This document shows, piece by piece, positions 55,285-64,000 of a DNA stretch of 64,000 bases. The DNA lies in the NCBI RefSeq assembly GCF_051106095.1, contig NC_135789.1:25455264-25519263 (forward strand). The letters are read 5' to 3'. Position 1 is the stretch's first letter. Each line of letters begins with the position of its first letter. Below the pieces are notes generated by a model that saw only the letters and a program-made list of their open reading frames with translations, did no database searches and was not told the origin of the DNA. This stretch comes from Pogona vitticeps (Eukaryota > Chordata > Lepidosauria > Squamata > Agamidae). The position numbers were made by a program, and so were the translations under genes.

Positions 55285-58200
55285 ATGGCTCCCTCGCGGC
55301 CGGCCTGCCTGAGCCCTCTGCTCCGCTACAAGAGCTTCGCCACGCTGGCCGGCGCGCCGCTCGCCTTGCTCCCGCTGCCTCTCCTGGTGCCCACCCAGGT
55401 AGGAGCCTCTCCCCGCCTCCACTCGCGCCGGGGCCCGGGACCCAGGGGGGTGATCGTCCCGACCCCCAGAGGGGAGACGGCGGGGCCAGCTCTGCTGCCT
55501 TCCCGGGGGGGGCGGGTGGGAGAGACCGCAGCCGCGCTTCTCCTTCCGTCCTCGGCGGATCGGAGCCCGGGGCGTCAAACCTTGGGGGGGGGGGGGGCTC
55601 CTGGTCTCCGAGAGCCGGGGAAGCGGCTTCCTTCGCGAGAAAAGCGGGCGCCGGCGCTTCGCTGGGGGGTGTCCCCTGGAGGGCCGGCGCTGCCGCCTTC
55701 GAGGGACCCGGGGCGGACCCGGCGCTCGGTCGGTCTTTCTTTGCCCCCAAAGGATGCTGGTGAGGGGCGGCGGAGCGGGAGATCGCTCTTCTCCGGCCCT
55801 GCTTGAAGGCATTGAGGTCCCTTCGGGGTCCTGGAGGGGGGGGGGAAGAGAGGCACACCGCCGACCAGTTGAAATCCGTGGGCCCTCCGTGGCTGGTGCC
55901 GGACTTCCAGGCTGCCTCTCCCACCGGCAGTTACACTATACTTTGAGCCGGTTAACTTTTCCCACCGAGTTTTCACCCCTGGCTGCTCTTTAAGAAACTG
56001 ATTCCGGAGCCAGGCCAGAATCCCCCTCAGTTGAGCTGCACAACAGAGAGCCACTCTGCCAGGATCTCCCGGGTCCGTGGAGCCAGTTTGTCATGCTAGA
56101 GTAAACTGTTCTGCCAACAGTAGAGACCCCCCTATCAGGGGCAGTCAATCTGTGAGTCCCTGGTGCAGGGAATAGACAACTGGAGAGGAACCTATGCCTC
56201 AGGGTCTGACCCCTGGACACCCAGAGCTGCTTAGTGGTCTCTACCGAGCCCAGGGGGTGGGCCTGGGAGATCTTGAAGTTTCTTAACCCCCCCCCCCCCC
56301 CAATTTTGGTCTCTCCTGCTCTCTCAGCAATCAGCATCGTATCCCAAAGGTTGAATCTGACCCCCTAGGGCACTTTTGGCTTCCTTTTCCTCCGGAGACT
56401 CTTTCTGGGATTTCCCTTCACCAAGGTTAGGCAGCCCGCCAACCTCAGGCTGGGACACCCCAGAAGGCAGATGAAGCTGGAGGTCAGCCCCTAACAAACC
56501 TTCCTCCCCCCCCCCCAGCAATTGCCAGGGCTGATTCTGGCCACCATATTTCAGGAAGGAAGCCCAGGAAGGCGTAAATAAATAAAATAAATAAATAAAT
56601 AAATAAAGACACCCAAATGATCAGGAAAGTTCCTCTCTTCAAGGGAGTCCCTGGCTGGACTTCCTTTTCCACACCACATAAGATTGGTTTGTGAAACTCC
56701 TTGCCACAGGATGTTCCAACAGCCGTCCCCTGAGATGGATTTATAAAACAAAGGGAGGAGTTCAACAAAAAAAAAAGGTCCTAGGTTCTCTTAGTGGAGC
56801 TTCCGTGTTCAAGAGCTGTCGCTGGAAGAGACATAGGTAACAGGGAGAAACAAGCGCTCTGCATATGCACTGTGGTCCTTTCTCCTTGGTTGCTCTGATC
56901 GGAGTACTGGCCTACCTTGAACACAGGTCCTGATGCTGAGGCTCAGAGGGCCCTGCCTTACCTCTTGTGGGGGGGAGAGGGAGGGAAGGGGGAGAAAGAC
57001 TTGGGACACAAGGAGACCAATTATTTTGAAAACAGGAACATTGAGTGCCGGACCGGCGATGTTGCATCACCGGCTGGAATTCAGGTCCGGCCTCCGCTGA
57101 CATTGGCCAATCAGCCAAGAAGGGAAGACTCCCAGGTCAGCCAAGGCACGTGAGGGGTGAGGGAGGTGGATCTGGGCCACATTCAGCACAGATCCACATC
57201 CTGAGGGCGGACTGGCTTTCCTACAGGAGCACAGTTGCCCTCCTAGCCAGACCCCCGGAGCAAAGGCTATTCAGACCCCCCCTCGCCCACTGCATTCTTG
57301 CCACTGTATCTGTCCAGTCCTGGGTGGCATTTTCCAACTGAATGGACATCAATGGTTCCCCGGGGGGGGAGACACCCCAGCAAAATAGCCTCCGTCCTCT
57401 GAGCCAGGATTCCAAGGGGTGATGGATGTGCTGTCTTAGCAGCCACTAATTCACTTGGACCCCCCCGGCACTTTCTCCTTTACTAATTCCTTCAATTTCT
57501 CACCTTCCACGGCAGTTAATCTCTAAACCTCTCCAATTCCTTGACCTTTGGATCAATTGTTTGCTCCATTCCTTTAAGAAAGCATTTCCTTGTGTTGCTG
57601 AAAAGATGCAATTTATTTTGACATTCCAATTACTGTAAGGGGCATGTAAAATATTTATTTGTTTTATATAGACGGGTCTCTTCCGTATAAGGCACGCAGG
57701 GTGATGTACAATACGCAGAGCGAAGCTTCACAAAGAACAGAACACCGCGGGAGTAAATAACATGAACAACCATCATATTTAAAAAGCCGCTAAACAATAA
57801 TAACAATAATAAAAGGTGGCAAGACTTCAAATTAAAGGACCTTATTTTCAGCCAGGCTACTAACATTGTTCCCAACCCCCTGTGAGATCTGGGGATGATT
57901 AATTCATTGGGTTGACTTTTTTTTTCTGCCCCCAACCTGCATGGGTACCACATAGTTTGGGCAAATTGACAGTTTCTATTTCCAGGATTCGCAAAGGAAA
58001 AATATAACAGTTATTTTGTCGGGCGGTAAGCTGCTGGTCGGAGAAGGCTCTGAGGAGCCTTTTCATGACCATTTTTTCTTGACCTCGGCCTGCGATCATA
58101 AGATCCTGGTTATAACGAAACCTGAAAGACCCACTGTGTCTCTTGATCAGTGGTTCCCAAACTTGGGTCCCCCAGATGTTCTCAAACGAAAGCTCTCACT

Positions 58201-61200
58201 ACCAGCTGTGCTGGCCAAGATTTCTGGAAGTTGTCCTCCAAGAACATCTGGGGACCCAAGATTGGGAATCACTGCTCTTCATCTAGGGCAGTGGTCCCCA
58301 ATCTTGGGCCTCCAGATGTTCTTGGACTTCAACTCCCAGAAATCCTGGCCAGCAGAGGTGGTGGTGAAGGCTTCTGGGAGTTGTAGTCGAAGAACATCTG
58401 GAGGCCCAAGGTTGGGGACCGCTGATCTAGGGCCCCACAGGAAGAACCCATTGAGCACTCCCTCCCCACCCACCCCACGGCTTCAGGCCAGCAAGCTTTG
58501 TAACTCCAGGACCAAGATAGCAAAGCATAGTTGGCTGGGGATAATGGGAATGGTTATTCTTCAAAGCTGGAAGGTGCCTGGTTGAATGAAGAAAGACTTT
58601 GCTAGATGCGAAGGAGGCCCTCCCTGTGTGTTTTCCCCAGGGAGCCATGTGTTTTCGCTGTGATCAAGCCTGTAAGTGGCTAAAACATCAAAGACTCTTA
58701 AACTGTGTACAAGGAACACACCGCTTTTTCCTTTTTTGTTATTGTTGTCGAACTTTAAATGTTCGTCATCGGGCGGTAAATCGATGTCCTTTCCAGCGGG
58801 CCAAACAGTTCAAAAGAGGCAAAGCGCCTGGTTTGTCCTGGGGAAACCGGACCTGCTGGTGAATCTGTTTGCTAACCCAGATTAGCGAGGGCTGAGAAAC
58901 AGCTGGCTGGGCCCCCACCGCGGTTCAGGGGGGGCAGAAGCTGCTGGCACCCAAATGGAGGAGGGCATGTCTCAGCCTGAATCATAAGTGGACTTCCCAA
59001 AACAACGTCATCCGTATGAGTAATTCTAAACCACTTGGGTTTCAACCGGCAGGTTTAAAACAGTCTGATAGGTTGTGGTTCCTTTAACGGTGGCTTGGCA
59101 GGGACTCATCCTGATGACTGTCAGAAGGAGGTGATTTACCTTCTAGCCACTTGGCCTCTCTGCCTCTCAGGTGTTGTATTAATGGGATCTGTTAAAATCC
59201 ACCCTGGCTACCGAAACAGGTGTTGCTGGTCCGTGGCAAGCTTCCTCTTTCGAAACCTTAAGCTTGTTTCATCCCCACCTTGAATCACGGGGGGTGGGGG
59301 GGGGTGGGGTGGGGGGGACTTGAGAGCAGCTTCAACTCAACCACATTCAACTAGGTGGGGAATAAATCGAGGCTTTATGGGGAGCGGCACCGGGAAAAGA
59401 ATCTCAATCCCCAGGCATGCAAACAAAATGTGTGTTTTTTCCGAGGAGAGGAGGAGGAAGTGGCCGGTAACTGATAGGACAGGTTTCTTGCAGCTGTTTG
59501 GAGATTCTGAAGGTAGATCTGGGGTGGCAAGATGCCCGGGAAATGGGCCACCGCCTCCCAGTTACTCCTGGAGCGATGAGAAGGAGCAGGCACCCTGTTC
59601 TCCATACCTGGAACTGGGCTGGTCCTAAGAGCGCCTCCTCTTTTCCTGCCCACAGGAAGCCCGTTGCGGCTACGTGATCCTCCTGATGGCGATCTACTGG
59701 TGCACGGAGGTGATCCCTTTGGCCATCACCGCTCTCCTGCCTGTGATCTTGTTCCCCATGTTTGGCATCTTGGAGTCCAAAAAGGTATGACACGGGTGCA
59801 GGGAGAGAGCCGAGCGTGTTTCGTCCTCATGGGAGTCTATGCAGGGCAGCGGAGGAAAACCCAGGGTTAAGACAAAGCATTTAGGGGAGAAGAACACCCA
59901 GAAGACCCCCAGCGGGGTTTTAGTGGATAGTGTAATGGACTAGGACTCAGGAGGCCTGGGTTCAAATCCCCACTCAGTGTGAAGACTCACTGGAGGTGGA
60001 GTGGGACTGGTAAAACCACTCCTTAAATATCTCAGTTCCCTTTAAAGCCCTGCTGGGGTCAATATAAGTCAATTTCCACCGGATGGCACAGAACAACGGC
60101 AGCATTCAGAAACGAAATAAGTTAAGGAAGAAGCATTAGGAGGCAGTCCAAACAGAAGCCAGATGCTACCAAGGGGTGGATGGGTGGATGAAGCCAGGCA
60201 GTGTTCAATCAGACTGGGCTAAAGCTCAGCCTCAATTCTGTTGAATTCTGATAAGGTCTTCCTTGTAAGTGCACTCAAATGTGATTAGGGCTACCCTCTT
60301 GTAGTTAGAGCAGAATTGTACCATTGCCAAGCTGGAAGGGATCCCAAAGGTCATCTATCTCAAACCCCCCCCCACAAGGCAGGCTTGCAGCCCCCCTGAA
60401 AGACGGCCATCTAGCTTCTGCTCAAATGCTGTCCCTGGATGAGATGTAGAGGCATTCTAGATGAGTGTCAAATGCCAACATCTCCCCCACCCCAACATCA
60501 CGGGAGGGCCAGGGCCAGGACAGAGCAAATCTGGAAGGGCCCCTATTGAACCCTAATGCCACTTTCCATGACGCACAGCAGAAGCATCTCTTGGGTGGGT
60601 GCTGAGTGAGAGTCCCCCCCCTCTGTTCCTCTTGGCAGGTGTGTATGCAGTACCTGAAGGACACCAACATGCTGTTTGTCGGGGGGCTGATCATGGCTGT
60701 GGCTGTCGAGCACTGGAACCTGCATAAGCGGATTGCCCTGAGGGTGCTGCTGATCGTCGGCGTGAAGCCTGCACTGTAAGTAAACACACCCCTGCTTCAA
60801 ATCAAAAAGAGACAAGGGTGGTCTAGGGCTGTACCTCAAATGCATTAGGGGTAGGGAGGTCAGGTCTGTGTCCAACAACGACTGAGACCCACCCCTTCTG
60901 AGATCGGCATGGACCGGGTGGGAGGACCCTCAACAGTCCCCCGCTGGGTTGCTTGGTGCCAAACTCCGCTCGCCACAGGCGAGCTCCCTCCAAGCTGGCA
61001 GCTCCTTCCTCCAAGCCTGCCTGTGCTCTCGTTACAGCCTGATGCTGGGCTTCATGGGGGTCACGGCGTTCCTGTCCATGTGGATCAGCAATACAGCCAC
61101 CACCGCCATGATGGTCCCCATCGTCCAGGCCGTCCTCGACCAGATGAACAGCTCGGAGCAGGACCTGCCCGTCAGTCACATCCATGGCAGTGTTGGGATT

Positions 61201-63890
61201 GAGATGGAAGGAAAGGCAGGTAAGAGCCTCTCGGGCCTGGAGCAGGTCTGCTTGAGCCTCCCCTCTCAGAGGCAGGCTACCTTAGAGTGTCTGATCCTGG
61301 AGGAGCCCGGGGTCCCCGGCAGGCGGGCCAGAGGCCGGACCCTGAGCCCGTTGGGTCCCTCCTGTTGCACCTGCGCTCCCTTCTCCTTCTCCGGCTGAAC
61401 CCCCAGCCACCCACCCCTCCTGCCGGAGGCCAAGCGGGGCTGATTTCGCTCCTCTTTGCAGGCAACGGCTACCTCCCCGAGGAGGCGATCAAAGAGCCAG
61501 ACCGGGAAGTGGCCAGGAGGCGCATCAACAAGGGGATGACCCTCTGCGTGTGTTACGCCGCCAGCATCGGCGGAACAGCCACCCTGACCGGGACGGGGCC
61601 GAACCTCGTTCTGAAAGGCCAGATAAACCAGTAGGTGCCTCTGCTTCCATTTTTCGGACCGGGATCCCTCCTGTTCCCCCCACCCCACCCCCAGCCCCCA
61701 TGGAGGCCCCCCCCTCTCCACTGGCCATCCTCAGTCCATGCCTTCCTTTGATGAGTGCCTCCTGCAACCTCTCTCTCTCTGGAGGGCCTTCCCATCCAGG
61801 AAAAGCAAGGGGGGTTTCCTTATAGGCACCTCCAAATTGTTTGGGGCCTGGGCACCCCTATCACATACACACACCTGAGCTGGCCCTCCCCCTCCCCAAC
61901 CTCGCCCCTCCTCAGAAGACTGTGGGATGCTGGGTCAATGGCCTTCCTTCCTCCTCTTTACAGGTTGTTCCCAGAGAACGGCGACATCCTGAATTTCGCC
62001 TCGTGGTTCGGCTTTGCCTTCCCCAACATGCTCCTGATGCTGGCGCTGGCTTGGTTCTGGCTCCAGTTTTCCTTCATGGGCTTCAAGTAAGAACTCGGTG
62101 TGTGTGTGCATGCCTGTGTGCGTGTGTGCCCGTGTCTGTGTGTGAAGGCGGGGGGGGGGAGAGAGATACGGCTCGGGGAGGAAGGAGCCCTTTGGCCTCT
62201 TGGCTTGGGCCAGGGCAGCTCCTCCTGTACCCAAACATACCCCGGGTCCTTCCCGCGGTCGCTGATCCCCCGCCCTCCCCACCCCGTAAATGTCCTGGCA
62301 GAGAGGAAAGTCGGATTGGGGCTTCTGCCCAGCAGGCCACGAGGTCAGAAAGTTCCTGGACGTCCTGAAATGTTTCAGGGAGAAAGTCCACCTATGAGTC
62401 AGGAGGGGCGGGACGCCCGGTCTCTGGAGGGAATTCCCCACGGAATGCCCTTTCCTGGCCATGGGTGGAGAAAAACAAAATCTTTCCCAGCCTGCTGGAA
62501 ATGAGGGAAGCGGGCCGCTTTCATACCCCTGGGACGTCTATGGGGCCTCGGAGGGTGGTGTTAGGCTTTCCATGTCATTGTAGAACCAGGACTGAAGCCC
62601 CACGGCTTCCTGAACCGCTGGAAGCGGATCGGGGCCCTCAAGCCACCTCTCCAAAGGTCCCATCCTCTACGAGTCTATGGCCCTGCTCAGCAATTCTCCC
62701 TTCTTCCCTCTGAGCTCAGCCGAGAAATCCTTGCGGCCTCCGGGAAGGACAAGGGTTTTCCCGGGATCCAGAGAGTGTTGAAATTGACCTCCGTCACAGT
62801 GCAAAGGATTTGTGTGTCGCTAGGTCTTGAGCAAGCAATCAGGAGCCATTAGCTTCACAAAAGACCCGCCTCCTATTTGCTGATACAAAAGAATTGAGTG
62901 GCCTGCCTTTTGGGAAACCGGGGGGTGATGGCTGCAGGGGACTGATACGATGAACCCCTGCTTTTCCGAATGCATTCCCTTGCCACTGCCCCTCGTTCCC
63001 CGCCTGACCCTACTCTTCTCCTTTCCTGCTTTGCTCTGGTTTCTCTGCTTCAGCCTCTTGCCCACCCTCCACCCCAAACCCTCTCTTCCTCACTCAGGCT
63101 TCCCCCTTCTAGCTCCTCTGCTAAGACCTCCCGTTGCTGCTGCTCGGTTCCTCCTGCTTTATTGCCCGCGGCCAAATGGCCATCTGACTGGGAGTGTGTG
63201 TGTTTGTGTATGTGAGAGTTATCTTGGTGTGTGCAGCCCCCAGCCAGCTGCAAAGCCCAACTTTTCTCCGTCCTCACCCTCAGCTTCCGGCAGACGTGGG
63301 GCTGTGGGACCCAAAGGACGGAGAAGGAGAAAGCCGCCCTCAACGTGCTGAAGGAGGAGCACAGAAAGCTGGGTCCGGTCTCCTTCGCCGAGTTCAGCGT
63401 GCTGATGGTTTTCACCTTGTTAATCCTGCTCTGGTTCACCCGAGACCCCGGCTTCATCCCCGGATGGGCCACTATCCTCTTCAACCACGACAAAGAGTGA
63501 GTGTGTTTCTCAGATGGCGCCCCCCCCCACACACACACCTTGCTTAGATGATGCTGAGGATCAAACCCAAGATGTCCTCTTGCAAGCCATGTTGGGGCAT
63601 CACCTGCCCCATAGCTGGTCCGTCTTGGGGCCCATGGTGGTGGGAGGAGGGGGTCCTCCCCCTCCCCCACTTCCAGCCCTCCCGCTTCCCAGGCTGGGGA
63701 GGCGGCCGCCCTCTCTCTCTCTCTCTCTCTCGTCCTCCGTGGTCACGTTCCGAAATATGGCCCTCCAGGTACGTGACCGATGCCACGGTCGCCATCTTCG
63801 TTGCCCTCCTGCTCTTCGTCGTCCCGGCCACCCGGCCCCGGTGTGGCTTCTGCAGCCAGAGCGGCATGGATCCCGAAGAGGCGGAGGAAG
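55285..63890 (+). CDS. SLC13A5: SLC13A5 (NaCT), Na+/citrate cotransporter, first eight coding exons
   Basis: Plasma-membrane transporter importing citrate with sodium ions, strongest in mammalian liver. Coding exons: 55285-55398, 59656-59784, 60639-60775, 61038-61219, 61462-61630, 61964-62086, 63284-63496, 63769-63890; all GT-AG with consistent phases. They give 396 residues plus one base, and the remaining exons lie beyond the window. The N terminus has a cytoplasmic start then a hydrophobic helix; exon 2 encodes [19 protein letters not shown], exon 3 [20 protein letters not shown] and exon 4 [20 protein letters not shown], with the first SNT sodium/substrate-binding motif. Exon 5 has [17 protein letters not shown]. 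The second SNT motif is not reached. Identity as SLC13A5, not SLC13A2/3, rests on close match to human SLC13A5 ([16 protein letters not shown] versus CVQYMKDTNMLFLGGL) and on divergent XAF1 next door. ATG 55285 matches the human start. Confidence 0.95.
56576..56608. repeat. (AAAT)n microsatellite in SLC13A5 intron 1
   Basis: About seven to eight AAAT units, slightly imperfect. Confidence 0.85.
57640..57860 (+). mobile_element. Old LINE-derived fragment in SLC13A5 intron 1
   Basis: tatttatttgttttatatag followed by ataaggcacgcagggtgatg, then tacaatac, resembles a degraded version of the 'TTTATTTAT... CAGGGCGGTTTACAATA' repeats of squamate genomes and the copy at 52850-52900. Heavily diverged, so it is an old insertion. 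Confidence 0.35.
58148..58274. mobile_element. hAT-type MITE, older copy (127 bp)
   Basis: Terminal inverted repeats start cagtggttcccaaacttggg (left) and cagtgattcccaatcttggg (right, reverse-complemented). The flanks are ctcttgat (58140-58147) and ctcttcat (58275-58282), an 8-bp target duplication with one mismatch, diagnostic of the hAT superfamily. The whole element is nearly a perfect foldback and encodes nothing. Confidence 0.82.
58289..58434. mobile_element. hAT-type MITE, younger copy (146 bp) abutting the older one
   Basis: Terminal inverted repeats start cagtggtccccaatcttggg (left) and cagcggtccccaaccttggg (right, reverse-complemented). They match at 31 of the first 33 positions and continue into an almost complete foldback. 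The perfect 8-bp target duplication is atctaggg at 58281-58288 and 58435-58442. It shares its sequence family with the element at 58148-58274 and overlaps that element's right target duplication by two bases. Confidence 0.88.
59916..60108 (+). mobile_element. Sauria-type SINE: tRNA head with BovB-like tail
   Basis: An A-box-like tagtggatagtg is followed by aggactcaggaggcctgggt and the B box ggttcaaatcc (59959-59969), then cccactcagtgtgaag, typical of the reptile tRNA-derived SINE body. The tail has gctggggtcaatataagtc and ggatggcacagaacaac, matching the BovB-derived 3' end of Sauria SINEs, which are mobilised by BovB reverse transcriptase. It lies in SLC13A5 intron 2, is diverged from consensus and has no coding capacity. 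Confidence 0.72.
60310..60440 (+). mobile_element. CR1/L2-like LINE fragment in SLC13A5 intron 2
   Basis: gctggaagggatcccaaagg, tcatctatctcaaacccccc and gacggccatctagcttctgc follow the recurrent reptile phrase 'gttggaagggacctcaaaggtcatctagtccaacccc... gatggccatccagcttctgct'. About 130 bases remain, with no frame. The CR1 versus L2 assignment is uncertain. Confidence 0.55.
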
Positions 63891-64000
63891 GTAAAGGCAA
63901 GGTGGTGGTGGTAGGGGCATGTGGTTGTTTCGCGGAGCAGAACGCGAGGCCTGTGGTGGCTCTATTAGACCCCCATGCCCGACACCGGGGGCCTCTGGTC
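63891..64000. other. SLC13A5 intron 8, right edge of the window
   Basis: Begins with a GTAAAG donor after exon 8. The following exons lie outside the window. Confidence 0.75.

Noticed and set aside
54622-55806. 394-codon plus-strand frame overlapping the SLC13A5 first exon in another frame
   Set aside because: Low-complexity Arg/Pro/Ser translation across a CpG island. The true SLC13A5 frame is confirmed by homology and splice phase.
59916-59990. Possible tRNA gene (A and B boxes)
   Set aside because: The boxes belong to a SINE head. No cloverleaf with paired acceptor stem follows, and a BovB-like tail continues downstream.

Overview
This is vertebrate nuclear DNA: intron-split genes with GT-AG junctions, long 3' UTRs, CpG-rich 5' ends and interspersed repeats. 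Pieces of BovB-type RTE retrotransposon, a tRNA-headed SINE with a BovB-like tail (Sauria SINE type), CR1/L2-like fragments and short hAT and mariner-like MITEs point to a squamate reptile (lizard or snake). High GC and very many G or C homopolymer runs would fit a gene-dense microchromosome. The species and chromosome are inference.

Layout: 300-12030 (+) is the 3' part of BAZ1B (eleven exons, from the WAKZ-like region through the PHD finger and bromodomain), followed by its 3' UTR to about 13640. 13640-19400 is repeat-poor intergenic DNA between two convergent genes. 19850-21790 (-) is single-exon FZD9. 22260-37580 is a 15-kb gap with microsatellites, retroelement fragments and no gene I can recognise. 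37583-42624 (-) is TRIM50 in six coding exons, including a 23-nt micro-exon. 42625-47042 is intergenic, with a LINE fragment and an unassigned 101-codon ORF. 47043-51216 (-) is XAF1 in seven coding exons, with an exact interferon-stimulated response element just upstream of its ATG. 55285 to beyond 63890 (+) is the first eight coding exons of SLC13A5; the gene runs off the window.

The exon models were built by matching recalled human protein sequences to the translated DNA and checking each junction for splice signals and phase. Summed coding lengths are in frame for all four multi-exon genes: BAZ1B 1762 nt (one base completing a codon plus 587 codons), TRIM50 1512 nt, XAF1 936 nt, SLC13A5 1189 nt so far.

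The genes do not form one pathway: BAZ1B is a chromatin remodeller subunit, FZD9 a Wnt receptor, TRIM50 an E3 ubiquitin ligase, XAF1 an interferon-inducible pro-apoptotic zinc-finger protein, and SLC13A5 the Na+/citrate cotransporter. The main interest is linkage. BAZ1B, FZD9 and TRIM50 lie in the human Williams-Beuren region (7q11.23), while XAF1 and SLC13A5 are divergent neighbours at human 17p13, so this window carries the junction of two blocks that are separate in humans. FKBP6, which sits between TRIM50 and FZD9 in human, is not visible, and TRIM50 appears inverted relative to the human order.
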